Shown: positions 1-9,391, numbered from the stretch's first letter. The stretch is 64,000 bases of DNA from CAWJAP01 sp963834365 (GCA_963834365.1 CAWIBS010000033.1:310001-374000); one strand, 5' to 3'. The notes: generated from the sequence alone by a model not told the origin. Numbers and translations: made by a program.

Positions 1-897
1 GTGCCGGCGACGATGGTGAGCCGCGGGCACGAGCAAGAGCACGGTGAGTCGCCGCTTCGTGGCGAAGACGGCGGCGCAGTTGGCGGCGTGGCAGACCGCC
101 CCGCTCGACGGCCTCGACCTGGTCGGCCTGCTCATCGACGGCGTCCACATCGGCGAGCACTGCCTCATCGTGGCGCTCGGGATCGCCGCCGATGGCCAGA
201 AACACGCGCTCGGCCTGTGGGACGGCTCGACGGAGAACGCGCGCGTGTGTCAGGACCTGCTCGCCAATCTCCAGAGCCGCGGGCTGCGCACGGACCGCAG
301 TCTGCTGGTGATCCTCGATGGCTCGAAGGCGCTGCGGAAAGCGGTGCGCGCCATCTTCGGCGAGGCCGCGCTCGTCCAGCGCTGCCAAGTGCACAAGACT
401 GCGCAACATCCTCGACCATCTGCCGGAGCGCGCGATCGCGCCGTGGGCGCAAGGCGATCCTCCGACGCGCCTATCAGGCGACCGACGTGAAGACGGCGCA
501 GCGGCTGCTCGCTCGATCTCGCGCGCCGGCTGGAGACCGAGTATCCCAGCGCCGCCGAGAGCGTCCGCGAAGGGCTCGACGAAACCCTCACCGTCCTCAC
601 GCTGCAGCTCTCGCCGCGCGCTGCGCCGCTCGCTCGCCACGACCAACGCGGCCGAGAGTCTGATCAGCCGCACGCGGCTACGTGAAGCGGAACGTCAAGC
701 GCTGGCGCGGCGGGCAGATGATGCTGCGCTGGGTCGCCGCCGGCGTCCTCGAAGCCGTGAAAGGCTTCCGTCGACTGAAGGGGCATGCTGACATGCCCAC
801 GCTCGTCGCCGCCTTCGCGCGCGCGATCAGCCAGCTCGGACTCGTCGTCGCAGTGGAGAACGTCAGGTCGCGTAGTCGTCACCCGAGCCGCCGCTGA
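1..897 (+). pseudogene. IS256/mutator-family transposase, broken and 5'-partial
   Basis: The translation from about base 26 to 410 contains the mutator-transposase core: GTSKSTVSRRF, then LVGLLIDGVHIGEH, a DGST segment, the LVILDGSKALRKA block and QRCQVHK. The text continues in a second frame (RNILDHLPE, near 400-430), in a third (TTNAAESL, near 640-660) and then in the frame of 682-897 (GYVKRNVKRWRGGQMMLRWVA). These pieces are the normal order of an IS256-family DDE transposase, so this is one gene with at least three frame changes. The 5' end lies outside the window. A frame break also precedes base 20. No terminal inverted repeats could be identified. The breaks may be true decay or the indel errors seen elsewhere in the window; either way, no functional protein can be read from this sequence. 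Confidence 0.8.
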
Positions 898-1209
898 ATT
901 TCAACAGCGCGGCGGGACATCCCCCCGCAAAGAAATAGATCACAATGCTTCCCCTTACGTTCGTCAGCCTGCTGTCGTCGGCGTCGATGGTGATGGCCAG
1001 ACGACGGGACATCCAGCGTGCGGTAGAAACTTTCAATGAGGCGATTCGTCTCGGACGTGCCTATGATGAAGCCTGACGGACTGCGGTCGGTTGCGCAAAT
1101 GTCAACGTGAGAATCGGCGCATGCGTATCGCGACGAGCGGTGCCTGCGATCGTCACGTCGTGCCAGATGTCCGGGCACACAGTTGTTGCGAATACCAAGG
1201 AGGTAGAAC
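898..1209. other. intergenic stretch, no gene recognised
   Basis: Short open frames exist on both strands, but none resembles a protein I recognise and none has a convincing ribosome site. Base composition is visibly less GC-rich than downstream. It sits between the broken transposase and a small gene and may be residual mobile-element DNA. Confidence 0.4.
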
Positions 1210-1488
1210 ATGCCCAAGGTCGTAGTCACGGCGCAGGTTGAGGACCCTGTGAAATGGGAACAGAATTTCCGTACACACGGTAGCCTCTTCAGGAGTCAAA
1301 CCGTCAACAAACCCGTCAGCTTCGCGACAATCGAAGACAATCACGTTGCGGTCTGTCTCGAGCCGGATGACCTGGACACTTGCATGAAGATCCTGGATTC
1401 CCCGGCGACGGTGGAGGCCATGACATTTGATGGCGTCAAGCGAGAGACGGTGAAAGTGTTCGTCCTGGACAAGGAGCTAAAAGTCTAG
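1210..1488 (+). CDS. small hypothetical protein (92 aa), possible dimeric alpha/beta-barrel fold
   Basis: The start is supported by a near-perfect Shine-Dalgarno AAGGAGG, seven bases upstream of the ATG. The protein is soluble, with no signal peptide or membrane segment. It begins MPKVVVTAQVEDPVKWEQNF and ends in a hydrophobic strand (VKVFVLDKEL). The pattern of a first strand, a helix with a conserved W, and a repeated strand-helix is like small ferredoxin-fold (cyclase or monooxygenase-like, DUF3764-like) proteins, but this is only a fold-level guess. Its composition has lower GC than most of the window, like the adjoining sequence, which fits recent acquisition beside a transposase. Confidence 0.75.
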   Translation: MPKVVVTAQVEDPVKWEQNFRTHGSLFRSQTVNKPVSFATIEDNHVAVCLEPDDLDTCMKILDSPATVEAMTFDGVKRETVKVFVLDKELKV

Positions 1489-1861
1489 AGCACGCTGGAA
1501 GCGGACAGGCGGCTACCACCGCCGCCGCTTATCGCTGAGACGTTGCTGGCGATCAACGCCGATCTGCCGAAAAATTAGCACCGCGATTCTCGCCACATGG
1601 CGACTTTAGGTTAGGAATCCTGATGACGGAGCGTCTTGTGTGGAGAGGAGTTGCCGCATCGATGCGGTTGGCAGCAAGCGCTAGCAGCGACACCGCCTCC
1701 GAGCATCCCGCCTGTGACCGCCACACCGCCTTACTCCAGAGGGACTTACGCTGCTCCTTCTCGGCCCCCGAGCGGGGTGTTGGTTGCCCGTTTGTTGCCG
1801 CCATCCATCCTGGCGCGTGGTCCAGTGAGGCACCGAGAACCGGCAGTCGCGGACTATCTCA
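1489..1861. other. intergenic stretch, no gene recognised
   Basis: Open frames of 60-110 codons occur on both strands but have shadow-like, Arg/Ser/Pro-rich composition. No RNA gene or clear repeat was seen. It is part of the lower-GC patch that follows the transposase remnant. Confidence 0.4.
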
Positions 1862-2200
1862 ATGGCCGAGAACAAAACCAAGCCAACCGACGCCAGCGTC
1901 GATGACTACATCGCCTCAAGAGCCAATGCGCAGCAACATGCGGACTGCCGTGAGTTGATGGCTCTATTCAAGAGGGTCATCCGGCAAAGACCACGAATGT
2001 GGGGACGCGCAGCGACACCGGCAGTTCGCTCGTCCAGTCGTAGGTGGCGAAGCGGATTGCTGTCTTCAGCCCACTGCCTGCCAACCAGAGCCGCGACTGT
2101 CTATCGGAAGGAGACACGGGAGTCTAGCGCGTCCGTGGCCGAAGCGCACACGTGTGGGTTATCGTCAGCCGGTGAGCGGTGCATCGGTCCTTCCACTGCG
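1862..2200 (+). pseudogene. DUF1801 (YdhG-like) protein, frameshifted remnant
   Basis: The first 39 codons, MAENKTKPTDASVDDYIASR through MALFKRV, match the usual N-terminus of small DUF1801 proteins, which are normally about 130-145 aa. After that the frame degenerates. The expected 'GKDPxMWG' step is split over two frames near 1978-1995 (SGK in one, RMWG in another), and a later segment (SGLLSSAHCLPTRAATVY) only loosely matches the family's 'FSPRKxxLTVY' block. The remainder has diverged or is shifted. Function of the family is not firmly known (iron-chaperone/frataxin-like fold). Called a remnant; the exact 3' limit is uncertain. Confidence 0.55.
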
Positions 2201-2203
2201 CCA

Positions 2204-3100
2204 TCACTTCACGGGCAGCCGGATCGTCGCCGCGACCGGAAAGTGATCCGACGGATACCGATCGTTCCGGCTCGCGCGAATGATCTCAGCGCTGATCACC
2301 TCCGCGCCCGGCTGCACGAGTAGGTAGTCGATCTTTTCGCCGGCCGTGTTGCCGATCTTGAAGCCGGTGAACGTGCCGACGACTGTTTCGTCGGGGTGCA
2401 GCACGCGATACGTGTCGACGAATGGCGAGGCCGGGTTCCCTTTCGAGACGAGCGCCGCCAGCGCAGGGTTACGCTCGCCAACATTGAAATCGCCGGTGAC
2501 GACTACCGGATCGGTCAGAAACGCCCGCGCGTCGATGCGCTGCCGGAGAAGGGCCGTGCTGCGGTCTCGCGACGGTTGCGACTCGTGATCGAGGTGCAGG
2601 TTGAAATGATAGAAGCCGCGGCCGTCGCGATCGATGAGTCTCGCCCACGTGCAGATCCGGGTGACGTTGTTGCCCCAGGATTTCGACGCCGGCACCTCGG
2701 GCGTGTCCGAGAACCAGAACGAGCCGGCGTCGGCGACGCGAAACCGCCCCACCTTGAAGAGAATCGCCGACCACTCCCCGGCCCTGCCGCCATCGTCCCG
2801 GCCGACGCCGACGACCGCATAGCCCGGCACCGCGGCCTGGATCTCGTCGATCTGAAACGCCAGAGCCTCCTGGAGCCCGACGAGATCGGCGTCGCGCTCG
2901 CGGATCAGGTCGAACACCATCTCGCGGCGCGCCGACCAGTGGTTCTCGCCGTCCTTCGCGGTCCCATAACGGATGTTGAAGGACATGACCTGGAGCGGCT
3001 CGCGCGTGACCGGCTGCGCGCCGGCAAAGCCGACGACAAGCAGCAATGCCAGGACTGAAAAGATCGCAAGCAGCTGCGGGCGCCGAATGTTGTCGGGCAT
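2204..3100 (-). CDS. endonuclease/exonuclease/phosphatase-family protein, secreted
   Basis: The protein has about 298 aa. It opens with a hydrophobic signal segment (residues 8-28), followed by the EEP fold of DNase I, sphingomyelinase and inositol phosphatase relatives. Visible motifs are MSFNIRYGT near 40, the metal-binding LVGLQEA, the FNLHLDH block near 165, TGDFN near 200, and the C-terminal SDHFPVAA with the catalytic Asp-His. These are the family's core catalytic positions. The substrate cannot be named from sequence; extracellular phosphodiesterase or nuclease activity is the family expectation. The ATG at 3100 is preferred over the in-frame GTG six bases upstream. It stands alone, with about 230 empty bases before the next gene. 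Confidence 0.85.
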   Translation of the reverse strand: MPDNIRRPQLLAIFSVLALLLVVGFAGAQPVTREPLQVMSFNIRYGTAKDGENHWSARREMVFDLIRERDADLVGLQEALAFQIDEIQAAVPGYAVVGVGRDDGGRAGEWSAILFKVGRFRVADAGSFWFSDTPEVPASKSWGNNVTRICTWARLIDRDGRGFYHFNLHLDHESQPSRDRSTALLRQRIDARAFLTDPVVVTGDFNVGERNPALAALVSKGNPASPFVDTYRVLHPDETVVGTFTGFKIGNTAGEKIDYLLVQPGAEVISAEIIRASRNDRYPSDHFPVAATIRLPVK

Positions 3101-3368
3101 GGCCACCGATTATACGGGCGCCCCCTACCGCAGTCGGCCTCTCAGGCAATAATCCGGATAGGCTCTCGTGTTCGAAGCCACTTGGCGACTACACGGGAGC
3201 CATCGGTAGCTTCGTCCGTATTGCCGGTTCCGTGACATCGACGCGCGCAATAGCGCCTCTCGCCCCCACCTCACACAATGCTCACCGAACGGTGAAGATT
3301 CGGGCCGCGCGAACGAGGATCATGCAGGAGCTATGGAATTTCACATTCGCGAACGTGGAGGGCGACGA

Positions 3369-4247
3369 ATGCGGCGCCTCGCCAGGGGACGCGTGCTCGC
3401 TGGGCTGGGACTGCTGATCGCTCTCACGCTGGTTTTCGTCGCCAGGTGGCTGAACGCGAACAAGATTGGCGGGCAGGGGCCCGCAGAACCGTTCCGCATC
3501 GCGGGCAATTTCTACTACGTCGGCGCGACCGACGTTTCCGCCTTCCTCATCACCGGACCCGAAGGCCACGTCGTGCTCGACGCCGGCTATCCCACGACCG
3601 CGAAGCTGATCATGGGGAGCATCGCGAAACTCGGCTTCGACATCAAGGATGTCAAGGTGCTCCTGAACTCGGAACCGCACCCTGATCACGCGGGCGGGCT
3701 GGCGGTGCTCCAAGAGGCCTCGGGGGCCCAGGTGTGGGCCAGCCACGCGAGCGCCGACTCCCTCGCGGCCGGCGGCGACGATGCCGACGCCATCCTGCCG
3801 TTGAGGGCGCTCGTCTGGATCGGCGTCTTCGGCTACCCGCCTCCGCGCGTCGACCATCGGTTCAAGGACGGCGACACGGTTCGTGTCGGGCCGATCGCGC
3901 TCACCGCGCACGTCACCGCCGGGCATACGCGCGGCTGCACCTCGTGGTCGTTCCCCGTCCACGATGGCGACCGCGTGCTGAATGTCGTGAGCGCGTGCGA
4001 CACGGGGGTGCTCGCCACGTCCACCTATTCAGAACAAGCGGCCGACCGCGAGCGCAGTTTCCGCCTGCTGCGGAGCCTCCCCGCCGACATCTGGGTGACC
4101 GCCCATGCACGATGGTGGGGCAGGTACCGGAAGTTCGTCGCGAGCCAGACCGAGAAGCGTCCGGCGGATGCGTTCATCGACCCTCAGGGCTACCGCGCCT
4201 TCATCGACGCCGCCGAGGCGGAATTCCGAAGCGGTCGCACGCACTAG
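3369..4247 (+). CDS. subclass B3-type metallo-beta-lactamase-fold protein with Glu at zinc position 116
   Basis: The protein has about 292 aa from the start chosen here, with an N-terminal membrane or signal segment (residues 6-25). The MBL fold is clear. The family motif H-x-H-x-D-H appears as SEPHPDHAGG, so the first His is Glu while His118, Asp120 and His121 (B3 numbering) are kept. Later come AGHTRGCTSW, containing the His196 ligand, and TAHARWW, containing the likely His263 ligand. The C-terminus (FIDPQGYRAFIDAAEAEF) is typical of B3 enzymes. An in-frame ATG at 3333 exists, but the ATG at 3369 has the better GGAGGG ribosome site and puts the signal segment at the N-terminus. Beta-lactam hydrolysis is plausible but unproven; the His-to-Glu change is known in a minority of B3 proteins. 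Confidence 0.85.
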   Translation: MRRLARGRVLAGLGLLIALTLVFVARWLNANKIGGQGPAEPFRIAGNFYYVGATDVSAFLITGPEGHVVLDAGYPTTAKLIMGSIAKLGFDIKDVKVLLNSEPHPDHAGGLAVLQEASGAQVWASHASADSLAAGGDDADAILPLRALVWIGVFGYPPPRVDHRFKDGDTVRVGPIALTAHVTAGHTRGCTSWSFPVHDGDRVLNVVSACDTGVLATSTYSEQAADRERSFRLLRSLPADIWVTAHARWWGRYRKFVASQTEKRPADAFIDPQGYRAFIDAAEAEFRSGRTH

Positions 4248-4524
4248 CAGCAGCCCGGCGGCTGTCGGCCATCCAGTGAGATGTAGGTCACGAGTCACGC
4301 CGGAGCGTGGAGGAACCTCGGAGTCGCACTCAAAGCCAGGAGCGGTCCGGCGATTCGGCTCTCTGGCAAAGCGCGCAGGTCGCGCGGTGTGACGACAGTC
4401 TGCAACGCCGAGTCGAATGCGCCAAGGATGTTCCAGGCCAGCAGAGGAACCGTTGAGGCTCGCCTCCGACACCTCGCCGGGCCTGCCGACGGAACTCGTG
4501 TTCCGCCCCCATGCTCGAATCCGC

Positions 4525-5073
4525 CTAGCGCGGCGGCTTCTGCGGATGCAGCGCACCACGGTGGCAGGTCCCGCAGTTGATGAAGCGCGCCTCGGGCGCC
4601 GACTCGAGGTGCTCCATCCTGGCGAGCTGCTGGTTGATGTCTCGATGCATCGTCGCCATCTCGCGGGCGGCACGCTTGGTCCGCTTCCGATCGCTCGAGA
4701 AGTCATCGTCGACGTGACAATGGGTACACGTGACGTCGAGGGCCCGACTGTAGCCGCCGTTCATGATGTCGAGCAAGTCAGCCGCGGGGATTGCCTTGAA
4801 CATCTCGAGGCGGATGTTCTTGAACACGCGCTCCGCCGGTTCGCTCTCCCGACCGGCGATGCTCGCCGTCACACGCTGAACGTACCGATCGTTGATCTCG
4901 TGGCGCGACAGCGGCTGGCCGGCTGCCGCTGCGGGACTGCTGATGGCAGGTGGCTGTGTCGTGCCCACGATGGGTCGCACGATGACGGGCGCCGAGCCGA
5001 CTAGGGTAGCGGCGAGCAGTACGCGGCGGCCGATCACAGCATTGGATTCCTGAGTCTCCCCAATCGGGATCAT
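4525..5073 (-). CDS. dihaem c-type cytochrome, photosynthetic-reaction-centre-cytochrome-like
   Basis: The mature region carries two haem-binding motifs, CTHCH and CGTCH, about 55 residues apart. Between them is the helix-rich segment of the domain named after the reaction-centre cytochrome subunit (VFKNIRLEMFKAIPAADLLDIMN before haem 1). That domain normally has four haems; here there are two, as in the short single-domain versions common in non-phototrophic Acidobacteriota. A hydrophobic export segment (VLLAATLVGSAPVIV) lies near the N-terminus. The open frame extends to 5130, so the start is uncertain. It probably acts as a periplasmic electron carrier; partners are not evident from neighbours. 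Confidence 0.8.
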   Translation of the reverse strand: MIPIGETQESNAVIGRRVLLAATLVGSAPVIVRPIVGTTQPPAISSPAAAAGQPLSRHEINDRYVQRVTASIAGRESEPAERVFKNIRLEMFKAIPAADLLDIMNGGYSRALDVTCTHCHVDDDFSSDRKRTKRAAREMATMHRDINQQLARMEHLESAPEARFINCGTCHRGALHPQKPPR

Positions 5074-5243
5074 CGAAGCGTAACCGCTGGGGGTCGCGAG
5101 TTCTACCTCACGTGACTGGTTTGGGACCATCCGGGCCGTCTCGTGCCTGCGCCGAGGTCGTTTCCTCTATCCTTGGCGACTTATTGGGGAGCATCGCGGC
5201 AGATGCCAGGACAGGCCCGCAACGAGGCCGATCGGAGCTACGG

Positions 5244-5624
5244 ATGGACTGCCCCTACTGCTCGCTGGAAGCGTCGGATCAGAAGGTTGTCTTCAAGGAC
5301 GACCTCGTGTGGTTTGTGCGGGACCGCCGCTATCAGGGTGCGCTGAAACACTCGGGAGTCATCATCCCGGTCGCGCATCGAGAGACGGTATTCGACCTCA
5401 ACGAGTCCGAAGTTGCCGCCACGTTCCGGCTGCTGCGGAGGGTCAAGGCGTCGATGGATGCGGAGTTCTCACCCGACGGATACAACGTTGGTTGGAACTG
5501 CGGGCGCGTTGGCGGGCAAGAAGTTTTCCACGCCCACCTGCATGTCATTCCGAGGTTCAGACAAGAACCGCTGGCAGGGCAAGGCATCAGGTCGCACTTG
5601 AAGTCCGAGGCCAATCGCTGGTAG
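5244..5624 (+). CDS. HIT-family nucleotide hydrolase/transferase
   Basis: The protein has about 126 aa and starts MDCPYCSLEASD, a usual HIT opening with a CxxC pair. The catalytic histidine triad is HAHLHVIPR near residue 105, preceded by the conserved N-x-G segment (YNVGWNCG). Family members hydrolyse nucleoside phosphoramidates or dinucleoside polyphosphates. An upstream in-frame ATG at 5112 would add 44 residues of low-quality sequence, so the internal start is preferred. Reads away from the cytochrome gene. The 184 bases after it hold no recognisable gene. Confidence 0.85.
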   Translation: MDCPYCSLEASDQKVVFKDDLVWFVRDRRYQGALKHSGVIIPVAHRETVFDLNESEVAATFRLLRRVKASMDAEFSPDGYNVGWNCGRVGGQEVFHAHLHVIPRFRQEPLAGQGIRSHLKSEANRW

Positions 5625-5808
5625 TTCGGGTTACTCGCGATAAACGCCGCAGCGTAGACCGACCGGAGTTCCTGCGGGAGCAGCTGCCAGGGAATACCGC
5701 CGCGAAAGTGACCGAAGAAAATGCCGGTGACGCACGCGATCCGAAACGCGCGGCCGCCCACCTGGTGGCCGTCGTGGACGAATCGAGCGGAGGCTCCCGT
5801 CCCCGCCC

Positions 5809-7716
5809 TCACCGGGTCTCGACGGCCGCAACGTCTTCCCCCGGATTGATGAACCGCTCGTGTTCCCACTGGTACTGGCGGTCGTGCAGCTGGCGATACC
5901 GTCCGCCGGCCTCGTACAGCTGCCCGTGGCTTCCCCGTTCGACGATCTGTCCCGACTCGAGCACGAGGATCTGATCGGCACTGCGGATGGTGGACAGTCG
6001 ATGCGCGATCACGAACGTCGTCCGGCCTCGCCGCAGCGCGCGAAGCGCCTGCTGGATCTTGGCCTCGCTCTCGCTGTCGAGGCTCGACGTCGCCTCGTCG
6101 AGGATGAGGATGCGCGGGTCGGCCAGGATGGCGCGCGCGATCGCGACCCGCTGGCGCTGGCCCCCCGACAACCGGACGCCGCGCTCGCCGACGACGGTCT
6201 CGTACTTGTCGGCGAACCCCTCGACGAACTCGTCGCAGTAGGCGACGCGGGCTGCATCCTGCACTTCCTGCGCCGTGGCATGCGGACGGCCGTAGCGGAT
6301 GTTGTCGGCGATGGTTCCGTCGAAGAGGAAGTTGTCCTGGAGCACGATGCCCAGGTGCGCGCGGTAGTCGGCCAGCCTCAACGACGCCAGGTCGCGATCG
6401 TCGATGCGGATCACGCCCTCGGTCGGACGGTTGAACGCCATGACCAGGCTGACGAGCGTGCTCTTGCCCGATCCGCTGGAGCCGACGAGCGCGGTCGTCG
6501 AACCGGCCGGCGCATCGAACGTCACATCGCGGAGGACGGGCACCCCCTCGGTGTAGGCGAACCACACGCGGTCGAAGGCGACGTGCCCGCGGAGGTTGGC
6601 GAGCGCCCCGCGCGACCCGTCGTCGGCGTTCTCGGTGCGGGTCTGCCGGACCTCGCGGATGCGATCGAGGCCGGCAAAGGCCTCGGTAATCTGCGTGCCG
6701 ATGGACGCAATCTGGACCACCGGCGCCGCCATCAGGCCGGTGAAGAAGATGTACATGATGAAGTCGCCGAGCGTCATCGACCCGTCGCGGATCGCGCCGC
6801 CGCCGACGATGATCATGATCACGCCGATGATGCCGATGATGACGGTCGACAGGGCGGTCGTGGCGGAGACGCCGGTCATCGACGAGGTGACGTTCCGCAG
6901 CAGGCGATGCACACCCTCGGCGAAGACGATCTGCTCGCGCTTCTCGGCGGTGTAGGCCTTGACGACGCGGATCCCTCCCAGGGCCTGCGAGAGCCGGCCG
7001 GTGACCTCGGCGTTGATCTTCCCCCGCTCGCGGAAGATCGGCCGCAGCCGCTTGAACGCATAGCCCATCACGCCGCCGAAGCACCCGAGCACGACGAGCG
7101 TGACGAGCGTCAGCTTCCAGCTCAGATAGAAGAGCACGGCCAGCGCGAAGCCCGCAGTCACCACGCTGCCGGTGAGCTGCACGAGTCCTGTCCCGACGAG
7201 GTTGCGGATGCCATCCGCATCCGACATCACGCGCGAGATGAGCACGCCGCTCTGCGTCGTGTCGAAGTAGCGGACCGGCAGGTGCGTGATGTGCTCGTGG
7301 ACCGCCCGCCGCATCTCGGTGATGGCCCGCTGCGCCGCCACGCCGAGCACCTGTGACAGGGCGAACGAGGTGACCGCCTGCACGAGCGTCGCCGCGCCTG
7401 CCGCGAGCGCGATCGGCGTCAGCAGCTCGTGCCGTCCACGGCCGAACACATCGTCGATGAGGAGCTTGGTCGTCCCTGGCAGGACGAGGCCGGACAGCCG
7501 GTTGACGAACATCAGCGCCAGGCCCAGCCCGAGGCGGCCTCGGCGCGACCAGATGAGGACGCTCGCCTCCTGCCAGGCCTCGGACCAGCGGATCTTCTTC
7601 TTGTCAGGACCGGCCTTCCCGGTCGTTCCCGATGAGGTCGTCGAAGAGGCGGCAGCCACGGTCAGTCGCGCGCGCTCCGCTTTTGGCCCGCGGATGGCGC
7701 TGCTGAAGTATCGCAT
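5809..7716 (-). CDS. ABC exporter, fused permease and ATPase (MsbA/MDR-like)
   Basis: About 635 aa. The N-terminal half has six predicted membrane helices of the type I exporter fold. The C-terminal half has a complete ATPase: Walker A GSSGSGKST, Q-loop near VLQDNFLFDG, signature LSGGQRQR, Walker B ILILDEATSSLD and switch IAHRLS. One polypeptide of this type forms a homodimer that exports lipids, drugs or peptides; the substrate cannot be read from sequence. The ATG at 7716 is chosen because the longer open frame (to 8028) runs through a dispersed intergenic repeat and has no conserved content there. Confidence 0.9.
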   Translation of the reverse strand: MRYFSSAIRGPKAERARLTVAAASSTTSSGTTGKAGPDKKKIRWSEAWQEASVLIWSRRGRLGLGLALMFVNRLSGLVLPGTTKLLIDDVFGRGRHELLTPIALAAGAATLVQAVTSFALSQVLGVAAQRAITEMRRAVHEHITHLPVRYFDTTQSGVLISRVMSDADGIRNLVGTGLVQLTGSVVTAGFALAVLFYLSWKLTLVTLVVLGCFGGVMGYAFKRLRPIFRERGKINAEVTGRLSQALGGIRVVKAYTAEKREQIVFAEGVHRLLRNVTSSMTGVSATTALSTVIIGIIGVIMIIVGGGAIRDGSMTLGDFIMYIFFTGLMAAPVVQIASIGTQITEAFAGLDRIREVRQTRTENADDGSRGALANLRGHVAFDRVWFAYTEGVPVLRDVTFDAPAGSTTALVGSSGSGKSTLVSLVMAFNRPTEGVIRIDDRDLASLRLADYRAHLGIVLQDNFLFDGTIADNIRYGRPHATAQEVQDAARVAYCDEFVEGFADKYETVVGERGVRLSGGQRQRVAIARAILADPRILILDEATSSLDSESEAKIQQALRALRRGRTTFVIAHRLSTIRSADQILVLESGQIVERGSHGQLYEAGGRYRQLHDRQYQWEHERFINPGEDVAAVETR

Positions 7717-7798
7717 CCGCCTATTCTGACGCCATCGGCCGATCGGGCAGGCTGTCGATGCCGACACGGCTCTCCGAGCCCGGAGTTCGCTTGTTGAC

Positions 7799-7854
7799 GT
7801 AGTGTCCGGCTTCAGCCGGACCCGGGAGTCCGCCTGAAGGCGGACACCACGACT
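7799..7854. repeat. dispersed inverted repeat, GTCCGGCTTCAGCCGGAC family
   Basis: Contains GTAGTGTCCGGCTTCAGCCGGACC followed by a second, opposite copy (GTCCGCCTGAAGGCGGACACCAC). Together they form two stem-loops. Read in reverse the element encodes the peptide VRLKPDTT, which appears spuriously in several open frames of this window. Related copies lie near 30376, 49000, 52648 and 58673. Confidence 0.85.
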
Positions 7855-7885
7855 ATCAACGCAAGTGAATTCCGATGGCGCCCTC

Positions 7886-9368
7886 TCAGGGTTCGGTCGT
7901 CGGACCCGTTTTGTGCCGGTTCGCATTGCCCGGATCGAACAGGTCTTCCGCCTTTTGCCAGACCCGGACACCGACCTGCCGGCCCAGGCTGCGACCGGCG
8001 TGATCGCCATCGCGGAAGTGGATGCCACCGTAGCGACGGGAGAGCCCGGCCTGGTCGGCGGCGGCCGAGAACGTCGGCCAGAAAAGGACGACCGGCTTCT
8101 CCGGCGTCAGCCCCGGTTCGATGAACGAGGAGCCGCGTGGCAGCACGACCACCATCCCGAACCAGTCGCGTCCCGTGAATCGCCGGAGAACCTCCGCCGC
8201 CGCCCCGCTGAACGTGCTGTGGCCCGACGGGTATTCGGCGAACGGCGGCGTGATGAACGTACGCGGCCTGGTACGGCAGCCAGTCCGCCCCGTCGATGAG
8301 TTGCGTTCCCAGTCCTGGTCCGGCCCAGGCCTCGACGAGCTGGCCCGCGAAGAGAAACCGGAGCGCCGTGAACGGCCGGACGTAGTCGTAGAACCGCTTG
8401 CACTCCCACGACGTGATCCCGGCGTCGAGCAGCGCGCTGTTCACGGCGAAGAACATCCGCACATCGTCGTCCAGGCCGTGGCGATCGCGGCGCGACACGA
8501 ATTGCGCGAACAGGTTCCAGTGACCGGGCGGCTGCGCGGACGAGGGTCCGTCTGCCCAGTACTCCGCGATCATCTTCTGGCGGTCGGTGAGGTTGGCGCT
8601 GATGCGCAGCAGCGCCTCGGCTTGCACCGTATAGGCCTCGTCCTTCGGATGAAACGCCGGCGGGCCGGGCCGCAGGTCGTCGCCCTCCTCGAGCGCGAAC
8701 GGCGTGACGAGGCCCCAGTGCGGGGCGATGAACCCGGGCGTGGCGCCGGTGGAGAACGTGATCGGCTGCCAGCGATTGGGATCCGTGACGACATCGACCG
8801 TGTTGACGGGGACGTAGCCCGTGTAGTCCGAGTAGGGCGCGCCGTTGTTCTCGTCCCCGAGCTGGTTGGATCCGTCCGCGTGCCGGAAGGCCAGCACGGC
8901 GCCGCACGCCGCCCGTGCCACGTCGGCCGGCGACTCCACGCCGGCCGGTGCGCCGGGCTCGTAGCCCTGCTCGCGCAGGGCCTCGTCGAACAGCGCCCGC
9001 TCACCCGGGAAGAGATCGACGAGTGCCATGTGCGCCGACACGCTGACCGCTTCGTGCTTGTTCCGGTATGTCCGCTCGTGCCGGGGCCGGCGCAACGTCC
9101 CACCCGTCTCCGTGGCCAGCGCCTTGCGATCGTAAGCGGCCCACGCATCGTACACGCACGTGCTGACGACGGCGAGCGCCCGGGCCGTGATCGGAGGCCC
9201 CGGCCTGACGCGCCGTACGGCTTCGAGCGCCACTTCGTTCCATTCCACGACCACCGTATCCCGGTGAGCGCGCGCACGCCTGTCGGACGCGCCGTCACCA
9301 GCGGTGGCGGTCGGCACGGCGAGGTCAGGCGTGAGCAAGACGAGCAGCGCAAGGCACAGACGCGACAT
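7886..9368 (-). CDS. vanadium-dependent haloperoxidase-like protein (PAP2 fold), one frameshift
   Basis: A signal peptide (MSRLCLALLVLLTPDLAVP) follows a good GGGAGAGGGG ribosome site. The helical body of the PAP2/vanadium haloperoxidase superfamily follows (WNEVALEAVRR, VYDAWAAYD, KRFYDYVRPFTALRF). The frame breaks near 8258; restoring one base gives AYVITPPFAEYPSGHSTFSG and then RYGGIHFRDGDHAGRSLG. These contain the vanadate-binding His and Arg positions, so the active site is intact across the break. Length is about 490 aa, normal for secreted members. Halide oxidation or acid phosphatase activity is possible. The break is probably an assembly indel. Confidence 0.8.
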
Positions 9369-9391
9369 GAACCCCTCTCCCAGTGAATGCT

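Noticed and set aside
5333..5800. Minus-strand text IFFGHFRGGIPWQLLPQEL after the HIT gene
   Set aside because: It looks locally protein-like but has no start or domain of its own and overlaps the HIT gene antisense; no family recognised.
8258..8258. Programmed frameshift in the haloperoxidase gene
   Set aside because: No slippery heptamer or downstream structure, and many other genes show similar breaks, so an assembly indel is simpler.
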